From QNZT01 sp964573205 (lineage in GTDB: Bacteria; Campylobacterota; Campylobacteria; Campylobacterales; QNZT01), in NCBI GenBank assembly GCA_964573205.1, contig CAZNIT010000057.1:1-24484 (forward strand): 24,484 nucleotides of DNA. Reading direction: 5' to 3'. The notes below the pieces were generated by a model that was given only the letters and a program-made list of their open reading frames with translations, searched no databases and was not told the origin of the DNA. This document shows, in pieces, positions 1 to 6,549 of the stretch (its first letter is position 1; each line of letters begins with the position of its first letter). A program made the translations under genes and the position numbers.

Positions 1-1664
1 CAGCTATTCCAACCCTGCTCATAACCGTAAGTATAACCGTCTCTCCATCCGTCGTCAAATTCACCGTCGTCATCGAAGTGCGAATCTATACGATACTCTC
101 TATTATTGCATGCATCGTCTTTACCTTCATTAAATCCCGGATCGTAACCGGAATCCCATCCCTCGTCGTAAGTATAAAAATAATCTAAAATCAATCCCGG
201 ATTTTTTATACTGTTCCAACCCTGCTCATAACCGTAAGTATAACCGTCTCTCCATCCGTCGTCAAATTCACCGTCGTCGTCGAAGTGCGAATCGATTTGA
301 TACGCTCTGTTTTCCAGCGCGTCGCTTTTACCCTCTTCAAATCCCGGATCGTAACCGGAGTTCCATCCTTCATCGTACGTATATTGATAATCGTCGTCGC
401 AGTCGTCGTTCGTTTGTGACTCAGCTTTGGTAACAGCTTTGTCGGCAAATATCAAACCGTATCCGTATCTATCGTCACGACCGATCTTTCCAAGATCCTC
501 TACCGATGTTTGAAGTTTTTTTCTTATATCGAGATTGTTGACGACACCGTCTTCGTTTATATCGCCGATGCCTGAAGATACTATCAACGCGGCGACTCCG
601 CTGACAAATGCTGCGGCTTGAGATGTACCGCTTAGTGTCGCATAGTCGTTGTTCCCCGTTGTTGAGAGTATGTTAAGTCCCGGTGCGGTGATCTCTATAC
701 TCGGATCGACAGCGGAAAAAAAGCTCGACGAGTTATTGTTGTCAACGCTGTTTACCGAAACGACGGACTCATATGAAGCGGGATATAAAGCGGCTTCTCC
801 ATAACTGTTGCCGGCGGCCGCAACGATCAAAAGACCGGCTTTTTCGGCCGCGTCGCAAGCCGCTTTTAAAATATCGGAATCTATTCCCGAGATACTTATA
901 TTTGCTATATCCATTTTGTTGTTTACAGACCACTCTATTGCGGATATTATGTCACTTTCAAATCCAAAGCCTCCGGCATCGAGTACTTTTAACGCATAAA
1001 TAGAAGCCTCAGGAGCCACACCGACCACACCGACTCCGTTTAGTTGTGCCGCTATGATACCCGCAATGTGAGTACCGTGCATATTCCATCCGTCATCAAA
1101 CGGATCACTAGAATTTCGGTCGTTTTTTATATAGTTGCGACCTCCCTTGTAGTTTCTTTTCAAATCTTCATGATTGTAATCTATTCCGGTATCTAAAATA
1201 GCGATTTTTACACCTTTTGCCGTTATGTTTTTATCGTGGGCGACTTTAACTTTTATATGTTCGATTCCCCAGTTGTTTTTATATTCGTCGGCCGAATTAT
1301 TTATATCTTGGGCATAGTACGATTTTTGAGGAGTGTAAATTCTGTTTGTTTTTGTAATCTTACGATTGAAAAAGGGATCTATGCTTGTGACGCTTTTATC
1401 TTTTTCTATGTATGTGATAAGCGGATTTTTCAATAGTTCGTTTATCTTATTTTCCGGTATTTCGGCTGACAGTGCCGGAAGCAGGGTATAGGTATGCTTA
1501 ATGATCCCTCCGCTTTTTTCAATTAAGCTTTTTTCGTCATTGCCCGGTTTTTTAGCAAATCCGACTATTACCGATTCGCCGGCTGTTAGGCTTGTATTGA
1601 AGAAAACAGTAGTCAAAGCGGCAAAAAATATCCTTTTGATTAAATTCTTTTTTATGAATAGCAT
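1..1664 (-). CDS. Secreted subtilisin-like (S8) serine protease with C-terminal repeat module, partial (3' end off the left edge)
   Basis: 554 codons are visible and the frame is open at the left edge. A signal peptide (about 1-28) precedes an I9-type propeptide (about 30-100) and an S8 catalytic domain. The triad is Asp158 (ILDTG), His196 (HGTH) and Ser348 (GTSQA), with oxyanion Asn286 (AAAGN). The usual GTSMAAP reads GTSQAAA. A dockerin/EF-hand-like loop (368-379, DINEDGVVNNLD) sits inside the C-terminal part of the catalytic domain, just before the conserved GRDDRYGYG stretch. From about residue 428 there are two copies of a 58-residue repeat that also ends the neighbouring octaheme cytochrome. 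The ATG at 1664 has AGGAA a few bases upstream. The gene lies downstream of the cytochrome on the same strand, 166 nt away, so the two may be co-transcribed. The protease fold is certain. Action on the cytochrome is inference, by analogy with OzpA and OmcZ of Geobacter. How many more repeats follow is not visible. Confidence 0.93.
   Translation of the reverse strand, partial: MLFIKKNLIKRIFFAALTTVFFNTSLTAGESVIVGFAKKPGNDEKSLIEKSGGIIKHTYTLLPALSAEIPENKINELLKNPLITYIEKDKSVTSIDPFFNRKITKTNRIYTPQKSYYAQDINNSADEYKNNWGIEHIKVKVAHDKNITAKGVKIAILDTGIDYNHEDLKRNYKGGRNYIKNDRNSSDPFDDGWNMHGTHIAGIIAAQLNGVGVVGVAPEASIYALKVLDAGGFGFESDIISAIEWSVNNKMDIANISISGIDSDILKAACDAAEKAGLLIVAAAGNSYGEAALYPASYESVVSVNSVDNNNSSSFFSAVDPSIEITAPGLNILSTTGNNDYATLSGTSQAAAFVSGVAALIVSSGIGDINEDGVVNNLDIRKKLQTSVEDLGKIGRDDRYGYGLIFADKAVTKAESQTNDDCDDDYQYTYDEGWNSGYDPGFEEGKSDALENRAYQIDSHFDDDGEFDDGWRDGYTYGYEQGWNSIKNPGLILDYFYTYDEGWDSGYDPGFNEGKDDACNNREYRIDSHFDDDGEFDDGWRDGYTYGYEQGWNS
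3..176 (-). repeat. 58-aa Gly/aromatic repeat, protease copy 2
   Basis: The unit runs from YTYDEGW to GYEQGWNS. Its core reads GW-x2-GY-x2-GF-x2-G, then IDSHFDDDGEFDDGW, then GY-x2-GY-x2-GW. The 65 bases at 7-71 match 214-278 of copy 1 exactly, in the same frame with a 207-nt period. Confidence 0.92.
210..383 (-). repeat. 58-aa Gly/aromatic repeat, protease copy 1
   Basis: This is the first complete unit after the catalytic domain. It is preceded by a Cys-Asp-rich lead (CDDD) resembling the CGDD and CKDD leads of the cytochrome copies. Eleven residues separate it from copy 2. Confidence 0.92.
528..563 (-). other. Dockerin/EF-hand-like Ca2+ loop inside the subtilase
   Basis: These 36 bases encode DINEDGVVNNLD (residues 368-379). 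It has acidic or Asn residues at loop positions 1, 3, 5 and 12 and Gly at 6, and is followed by IRKKL as in a dockerin helix. Calcium binding is inferred from the motif only. Confidence 0.6.
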
Positions 1665-1727
1665 GATCTGTTCCTGAGTAAGTTGATAGTAAAGAAGTCT
1701 GTAGGAGTCATATCGGATGGTATGAAT

Positions 1728-1754
1728 CCAAAAGACTTCTTTTTGAAGTTTTGA
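1728..1754 (-). other. Second hairpin between octaheme cytochrome and protease genes
   Basis: Read on the minus strand, CAAAACTTC can pair with GAAGTCTTTTG across a two-base bulge. It lies just beyond the GC-rich hairpin, and the pair could act as a weak terminator or a 3'-end stabiliser. Boundaries are approximate. Confidence 0.35.
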
Positions 1755-1760
1755 GATTTA

Positions 1761-1790
1761 CCGCGGAAGCAAATTAAATCGCTTCCGCGG
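1761..1790 (-). terminator. GC-rich hairpin after the octaheme cytochrome gene
   Basis: A perfect 10-bp stem (CCGCGGAAGC / GCTTCCGCGG) with a 10-nt AT loop lies 40 nt past the cytochrome stop. It stands out from the AT-rich surroundings. No long T tract follows on the minus strand, so partial termination or mRNA stabilisation between cytochrome and protease is as likely as full termination. Confidence 0.55.
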
Positions 1791-1830
1791 CTTGATACGA
1801 ATGACATAGCTTGAAGCTAGAAGTTAAGGA

Positions 1831-3720
1831 TTATCCTTTAACGCTTTTCCAGCCTTTGTCATATCCGAATGTATAGCCGTCTTTCCAACCGTCATCATAC
1901 TCACCGTCGTTATCGAAGTGAGAGTCTATTTTGTACGGTTTTCCGCTTTCGGCATCGCTTTTACCTTCCTCAAATCCCGGGTCATAACCGGCATCCCAGC
2001 CTTCATCGTATGTATATACGGGCTCGTCGTCTTTACAGCTTTTCCAGCCTTTGTCATATCCGAAAGTATATCCTGCTTTCCAACCGTCGTCATACTCACC
2101 GTCGTTATCGAAGTGAGAGTCTATTTTGTACGGCTTGTTGTTGCAAGCGTCTTCTTTACCTTCTTCAAATCCTGGGTTGTAACCGGCATCCCAGCCCATA
2201 TCGTAAGTATAAACAGGCTCGTCATCACCGCATGCCACATCTGTGGAAGTGCTTCCGAATACACCTTCTACAACTACAGAACCGCAGCTAGCAGAACATT
2301 TGGCGACAATTTGTGTATCCGTCCAAGAATCAACGCTACACTCAGAACCTCCGACAGAGATCGAGACTCCGGAATCCTCACCGGCCATATAGAGACCAAA
2401 TCCGCTGCCGCTAACCGTAAATGTGTTGTCATTTACACTAACGTTGCTGATAGAGGCGTTAGGTACGACTACAAAGCTCATAGGGTTACTTTCGTTCGAC
2501 GCTTTTTTAGCGCGTAGATAGTAGCTTCCCGGAGCAAGATCGGCAGGAATGGTTACTGTTAGAGACGATTCGGAAATCGTTTCGGGAGTCAACTCGGTAA
2601 CTTTACCGTCACTGTCAGTCAATGTGATAATAGATTTAAGCGTTTTTACACCTGTTGGAGTTTTAACTTCGTTAGTCAACGCCAAACCTTTTGCAGTAAT
2701 AGTTACCGCTTTACCCGCAACAGCTTTGAATGTACTTAAGTCATTAAGTTGAGGAACGATCGGACCTGAACCAGGCGCCATACCGGTTGCCGCTTGTTTG
2801 TATCCGCCATGACAACCGTCACAGTCAACAGGACTATTTCCGATATGCCCATAGTACGGCGCTTCTCCACCGGCTACAATTTTACCGTCTCCGTTAGAAT
2901 CGGTTTGAATGTTGTGGATAGAGCTAATACCGTGACAAGCTTCACATCTTCTTACCGCCCAGTCGGAACCTGCCTGATCGTGACACAATGTACAGTCAAG
3001 ATCGGAAACACCCACTTGTCCTATACCGGTACTGTGGTGGTTTGTCGAATTCTCTTTTACGGCGATTCCGCTAACTTCATCGATTCCCGCATTGTGACAG
3101 AAAGTACAAGCACCTTCTCCGTTAGGCCCTTTACCTTGACTTGTACGAGGAGTTACCTGCGTAGGAGTTCTGCCTGTTGGAATATAGTGTCCGTCGTTAG
3201 GATTGTTGATTTTCGAACCATGACAGTGTTTACAATCAAGAGATTGAGCCCAAGATGTCAAGTGGTGCACGGAAGCCGAACCTTCGATCTGCTTATGACA
3301 GTTTAGACAATTTTTAAAGTTGTCCGAGAGTTGATAGCTGTACTCTCTTTCACTCCACTCAAGTTTGTGACAAGAGAGACATTCATATTTTTCGCCCGGA
3401 GTTCCAAACGGAGCTTGAGTATTCTCTCCCATCGTTTTACCAACTCTGGCGTGGTGACGATCCGCAAGTACGCCTTCTTTTACGGTCGGAGGTGTAAACG
3501 TCCAACCTATTTGCGCTCTCTCTTCGTCAGTTAAACTACCCGGCTTGTGACAATAAGCACAATTGAGTTTGTTCAGGTTGTTGAATACAGAATCGGGAAT
3601 ACCTAAATTCTGATTTACCGGAGGTGGTGGTGTGTTCGCCCAACTAAGGGTAAAGCTTGCTACCATTAGAAGTAAACCCGTTTTCAAGGTTGACGCTAAT
3701 GATCTCTTAGTGCTAAACAT
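1831..3720 (-). CDS. Octaheme c-type cytochrome with Ig/TIG-like domains and two C-terminal repeats
   Basis: 629 aa, exported. The signal peptide ends near residue 29 (SWA). Eight CXXCH motifs lie at residues 54, 114, 138, 163, 205, 243, 259 and 300. Ten further His in the heme region include three HH pairs (RHHAR, VHHLT, NHHST), enough for bis-His ligation of every heme. Residues about 318-418 and 420-498 look like two beta-sandwich (IPT/TIG-like) domains; the second is Cys-rich (461, 475, 479, 497). Residues 504-561 and 569-626 are two copies of the 58-residue module also found on the adjacent subtilase. The start has AAGGAG nine bases upstream. A periplasmic or cell-surface multiheme electron carrier is well supported by sequence. 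Relation to the OmcZ nanowire cytochrome is suggested by heme number, modular C-terminus and the linked protease, but is not demonstrated. The redox partner is unknown. Confidence 0.93.
   Translation of the reverse strand: MFSTKRSLASTLKTGLLLMVASFTLSWANTPPPPVNQNLGIPDSVFNNLNKLNCAYCHKPGSLTDEERAQIGWTFTPPTVKEGVLADRHHARVGKTMGENTQAPFGTPGEKYECLSCHKLEWSEREYSYQLSDNFKNCLNCHKQIEGSASVHHLTSWAQSLDCKHCHGSKINNPNDGHYIPTGRTPTQVTPRTSQGKGPNGEGACTFCHNAGIDEVSGIAVKENSTNHHSTGIGQVGVSDLDCTLCHDQAGSDWAVRRCEACHGISSIHNIQTDSNGDGKIVAGGEAPYYGHIGNSPVDCDGCHGGYKQAATGMAPGSGPIVPQLNDLSTFKAVAGKAVTITAKGLALTNEVKTPTGVKTLKSIITLTDSDGKVTELTPETISESSLTVTIPADLAPGSYYLRAKKASNESNPMSFVVVPNASISNVSVNDNTFTVSGSGFGLYMAGEDSGVSISVGGSECSVDSWTDTQIVAKCSASCGSVVVEGVFGSTSTDVACGDDEPVYTYDMGWDAGYNPGFEEGKEDACNNKPYKIDSHFDNDGEYDDGWKAGYTFGYDKGWKSCKDDEPVYTYDEGWDAGYDPGFEEGKSDAESGKPYKIDSHFDNDGEYDDGWKDGYTFGYDKGWKSVKG
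1843..2016 (-). repeat. 58-aa Gly/aromatic repeat, cytochrome copy 2
   Basis: The unit ends three residues before the stop codon (GWKS then VKG). It includes IDSHFDNDGEYDDGW flanked by Gly-aromatic four-residue periods. Its period to copy 1 is 195 nt because of a seven-residue lead (CKDDEPV). Confidence 0.92.
2038..2211 (-). repeat. 58-aa Gly/aromatic repeat, cytochrome copy 1
   Basis: This unit (residues 504-561) begins YTYDMGW and follows the lead CGDDEPV. It carries ACNN in the middle, as protease copy 2 does. It shares a run of roughly 40 identical bases with cytochrome copy 2. Confidence 0.92.
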
Positions 3721-3776
3721 AGTGTGTGTCTCCTTTATATTTAGTTAAAGTAGCCGATACTACTTGTAAGTGTTTA

Positions 3777-3799
3777 AGTCGATCCGGTCAAAATCGACT
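3777..3799 (-). promoter_or_regulatory. Small hairpin in the cytochrome 5' leader
   Basis: AGTCGAT and ATCGACT form a perfect 7-bp stem with a 9-nt loop, about 57 bp upstream of the cytochrome start. Confidence 0.35.
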
Positions 3800-3817
3800 C
3801 ACCTCAAATCCCACGAA

Positions 3818-3857
3818 ATATTTAATATTTATCCGGCGACAGAAAAATATTAAATAT
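3818..3857 (-). promoter_or_regulatory. Perfect 13-bp inverted repeat in the cytochrome leader
   Basis: ATATTTAATATTT (3818-3830) and AAATATTAAATAT (3845-3857) are exact reverse complements around a 14-nt, more GC-rich loop. The element lies about 100-140 bp upstream of the octaheme cytochrome start. It could be an operator or a leader stem. Confidence 0.5.
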
Positions 3858-3932
3858 ATTGTTTAAGCCTTCAGACACTGTTCACCCGATCAAAAATTTT
3901 CGATCTTGGTATTTATATTATCTGTGGCGTAT

Positions 3933-3941
3933 ATTTTAGCA
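3933..3941 (-). promoter_or_regulatory. Candidate extended -10 promoter of the octaheme cytochrome
   Basis: TGCTAAAAT on the minus strand fits the extended -10 pattern of this window. It would give a leader of about 200 nt that includes both hairpins. No -35 is recognisable. Confidence 0.35.
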
Positions 3942-4061
3942 TATTTACCCTAACATTTTAACAGGTAGCTACCGAAAAATCGCAACTTTGTATAAAAAAT
4001 ACACACTTAAGATATAAATATAAGATCTTGTACAAATTTTTAATCCGATGACCAGGTTTAA

Positions 4062-4106
4062 AAGAACTTGCTTCCAGCGAAGAATAGTTCTTGCAAGTAT
4101 TATAAT
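4062..4106 (+). promoter_or_regulatory. Overlapping stems beside a TATAAT box
   Basis: AAGAACT (4062-4068) pairs with AGTTCTT (4086-4092), while ACTTGC (4066-4071) pairs with GCAAGT (4093-4098); the two stems exclude each other. TATAAT follows at 4101-4106. It may be a promoter with a bound regulator. Low confidence. Confidence 0.25.
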
Positions 4107-4364
4107 ATTTTATAAATACAATATGACTTAATCTTTTAAATTACAACATAAGGCTAAGTTATAAAATTTTACTTTTAGGAAAAATTAAAGATATTTAATT
4201 TTCTTTCTCTTTTTGTTTAAAAAAAGACCGTCATATAGGGTTTATAAGCTATTTATATATTTAAGAAAAAAAGCTAAATGTGAAAATAACTTGCATTAGT
4301 TAAAGTTTTATTTAAGCTGATATAAATCGTTTAAGAATAGAATGGAAAATTGTATCAAAATCAC

Positions 4365-4425
4365 TTCGAATCAGATATTTTGATCGAGATATTCAGTTAC
4401 GGAATTAATCTGATTCGAATTTTTT
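4365..4425 (+). promoter_or_regulatory. 12-bp inverted repeat with T6, terminator or operator upstream of the lipoprotein
   Basis: TTCGAATCAGAT (4365-4376) and ATCTGATTCGAA (4408-4419) are perfect reverse complements around a 31-nt spacer, followed by six T. The long spacer is unusual for an intrinsic terminator. Its place just upstream of the -10 at 4432 would also suit an operator. Confidence 0.45.
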
Positions 4426-4428
4426 CCA

Positions 4429-4437
4429 TGCTAATAT
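4429..4437 (+). promoter_or_regulatory. Candidate extended -10 for the lipoprotein gene
   Basis: TGCTAATAT lies about 60 bp upstream of the ATG at 4496. A second TATAAT at 4470-4475 is too close to the ribosome binding site to be the main promoter. Confidence 0.35.
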
Positions 4438-4495
4438 ATGAAATATAGCTTAAATTGTAAAAATATATATATAATATCAAAAAAGGAGAGGTAAA

Positions 4496-5344
4496 ATGTT
4501 GAAAAAAATTAAATTTTATTCGATAGCGGCAGTTACGGCACTTTTTATCATAGGTTGTGGAGGCGGCGATTCCGGCGAGAAAGGTTCGTTGCAAATGATT
4601 TCAAAAAGTACAAAAGCGGTGAAAATAGACGACTTACGGGAATTGACGGCCGACACGGATTTTGAGAGAGTCAAAACATCGAATCTAAGAAGTAGCGTGG
4701 AGAGTTTTGAAAAAGATCAAAACGACGAATTAAACGGTGATAAGATATGTCAAACGGGTTCTATGGACATCAGTACTCAGAAAAATCGTCAAAAGATCGT
4801 ATTTGATGCTAATAATTGTTATGACGGATATACGACTATCGACGGTTCGGCGGAAATCGAGATATATACGGGTGAATCGGGAGGCTTTGCCGAAGTCCTA
4901 AGCGATCTGAGCATAAAAGACGATTATTTCTCTTTGATGATTAAAAAAGGCAGCAATATAAAATTAGCCGTAAAAAACGACGAGATAAAATTGAGTGCGG
5001 ATTTCGATACGGTTGTGAACGATGAAATAGTTTCCGCGAGAGATCTTTTAATAATCGCAAGTGAGAGTGAAAATGGCGGATCGTTCTATATAGCTTCAGG
5101 TGAGATGAGTATAGGTGAATACTATTTTAAAGTGGATCCGTCGTTTGATCCGGCCGAAACTCCGATCGTAATCGGCAAAGACGGTTCTGTCGGAGGAAGT
5201 ATTCATCTGCTTGACGGTGCCGGCCACAAAATAGAAATAAGCGCGACATCTTCAGGAGAAATGGTCGTAAAAGTGGACGAAAACGGTGACGGGACGTTTA
5301 GTGAGAATGAAACTCTTACGCAAAAATTCGATACGGCGATCTAA
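4496..5344 (+). CDS. Lipoprotein of unknown function
   Basis: 282 aa. The N-terminus has two lysines, a hydrophobic stretch and a lipobox ending IIGC with the lipidated Cys at residue 21, followed by GGGD. The mature part is hydrophilic and acidic, alternates short strands and charged loops, and I do not recognise it. Near the C-terminus DENGDGTFSENE (261-272) is a good EF-hand-like calcium loop. The ATG is preceded by AAAGGAGAGG at good spacing. It stands alone on the plus strand and converges on pgk with only 14 nt between stop codons. Export and lipidation are well supported; function is unknown. Asp after the Gly run does not directly follow the Cys, so inner-membrane retention cannot be concluded. 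Confidence 0.85.
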   Translation: MLKKIKFYSIAAVTALFIIGCGGGDSGEKGSLQMISKSTKAVKIDDLRELTADTDFERVKTSNLRSSVESFEKDQNDELNGDKICQTGSMDISTQKNRQKIVFDANNCYDGYTTIDGSAEIEIYTGESGGFAEVLSDLSIKDDYFSLMIKKGSNIKLAVKNDEIKLSADFDTVVNDEIVSARDLLIIASESENGGSFYIASGEMSIGEYYFKVDPSFDPAETPIVIGKDGSVGGSIHLLDGAGHKIEISATSSGEMVVKVDENGDGTFSENETLTQKFDTAI

Positions 5345-5358
5345 ACGATTTGCAATTA

Positions 5359-6540
5359 TCAGCTAAGCGCTTTAATGCCCGGAAGCTCTTTTCCCGAGAG
5401 TAATTCGAGCGAAGCGCCTCCACCGGTGCTTACGAACGTCATTTTTTTAGTTACTCCCGCATTATGAATCATTTCGGCGGTATCACCTCCACCTATAATT
5501 TTGGTCGCTTGAAGTGTCGAGACGAATCTAGCGAGTTCCAGACTACCGTGTGAAAATTTGTCTATCTCAAATACGCCCATCGGTCCGTTCCAAAAGAGAA
5601 TCTTCGACTCTTTTAAAGCCTCTTGAAAAAGTAGCAAAGTAGCCGGTCCGATATCAAAGGCTTTGTGTTTTTGCGGAATATCCAAAAAAGTGACTATATC
5701 GCTTTTTGTCTCTTGTTTCAACTCTTTTGCTACTATGAAGTCAACGGGAAAGAAAAGCTTTACATCGTTCTTCTTTGCAAGTTCGGTCAATTTTTTCGCT
5801 TCGTCCAAAAGATCTTCTTCGACCGAAGAATTACCCGTTTCAACTCCAAGAGCTTTTAAAAATGTCAAAGCCATAGCACCGCCGACAATCATCTTGTCAA
5901 GTTCCGGTAGGAGATGTTTTAATACTTCAAGTTTTGTCGAAACTTTGCTCCCGCCGACGATTAGAGTGAACGGATGGGGAGGAGTTCGAAGGAGTGTTTG
6001 AAAAAACTTTATCTCTTTTTGTAGTAAAAATCCGGCACCTTTATGAGTGTCGTCGTAAAAATGCGTTATGGCTTCCACCGAAGCATGAGCCCTGTGAGAG
6101 ACGCCAAAAGCGTCGTTAACATAGTATTGAGCCAGCGAGGCTAATTTTTTCGCAAATGCGGTATCGTTTTTCGTTTCGGCTTTTTCATAGCGTAAATTCT
6201 CAAGAAGCAATATATCTGCGTTTTTTAGCGTTTTGACTCTCTTTTGCGTGTCGTCTCCAATAACGTCGCCACTAAAAAAGATCTCTTTATTCAGTAACCT
6301 TGACAATCTCTTAGCAACCGGTAGAAGCGAATATTTTTTGTCGTATTTGTTTTTCGGGCGTCCAAGATGACTTGCCAATATTATTTTACAGTTGTGATCG
6401 AGACAGTAGAGAATCGTTGGAAGGGAAGCTTTCAACCTGCCGTCGTCAAGTATATTTCCAAAATCATCTATTGGAACATTGAAATCACATCGTATAAATA
6501 CACTACCGTTTAGAAGCGATAAATTTTGTATTATCAGCAT
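5359..6540 (-). CDS. pgk: Phosphoglycerate kinase
   Basis: 393 aa, full length for the family. It catalyses reversible phosphate transfer between 1,3-bisphosphoglycerate and ADP in glycolysis and gluconeogenesis. The N-terminal signature IRCDFNVP (16-23), a SHLGRP motif near residue 57, LLENLRY, GGSKVSTKL, and the C-terminal nucleotide-site motif GGGDTAE are all present. ATG at 6540 has AAGGA upstream, overlapping the stop codon of pfkA, so pfkA and pgk are almost certainly one operon. Pgk is more often found beside gap and tpi, so the pfkA-pgk pairing is notable. Confidence 0.97.
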   Translation of the reverse strand: MLIIQNLSLLNGSVFIRCDFNVPIDDFGNILDDGRLKASLPTILYCLDHNCKIILASHLGRPKNKYDKKYSLLPVAKRLSRLLNKEIFFSGDVIGDDTQKRVKTLKNADILLLENLRYEKAETKNDTAFAKKLASLAQYYVNDAFGVSHRAHASVEAITHFYDDTHKGAGFLLQKEIKFFQTLLRTPPHPFTLIVGGSKVSTKLEVLKHLLPELDKMIVGGAMALTFLKALGVETGNSSVEEDLLDEAKKLTELAKKNDVKLFFPVDFIVAKELKQETKSDIVTFLDIPQKHKAFDIGPATLLLFQEALKESKILFWNGPMGVFEIDKFSHGSLELARFVSTLQATKIIGGGDTAEMIHNAGVTKKMTFVSTGGGASLELLSGKELPGIKALS

Positions 6541-6549
6541 GATATATCC

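Larger units (their letters stand above)
3721..4495. other. Long AT-rich intergenic region without a convincing gene
   Basis: This 775-bp gap between two divergent genes contains only short unconvincing open frames. It holds candidate -10 elements for both flanking genes, a 13-bp inverted repeat in the cytochrome leader, a pair of competing 6-7-bp stems near 4062-4098 next to a TATAAT at 4101-4106, and a 12-bp inverted repeat followed by six T at 4365-4425. An untranslated RNA or large regulatory region is possible. Nothing matches an RNA family I can name. Confidence 0.6.

Noticed and set aside
1..383. Tandem repeats resembling a CRISPR or minisatellite
   Set aside because: The repeat is 174 bp, in frame in a long coding sequence, with no unique spacers of CRISPR size.
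206..448. 80-codon minus-strand frame rich in Thr and Arg
   Set aside because: Out-of-frame reading of the protease tail; the protease frame carries the catalytic triad and continues through it.
1918..2517. Long open frame on the plus strand opposite the octaheme cytochrome
   Set aside because: It is antisense to a gene with eight CXXCH motifs and lacks a recognisable protein, start site or promoter.
3777..3960. c-di-GMP riboswitch in the cytochrome leader
   Set aside because: A GTGGGA-like string is present but the rest of the conserved core and its order are not.
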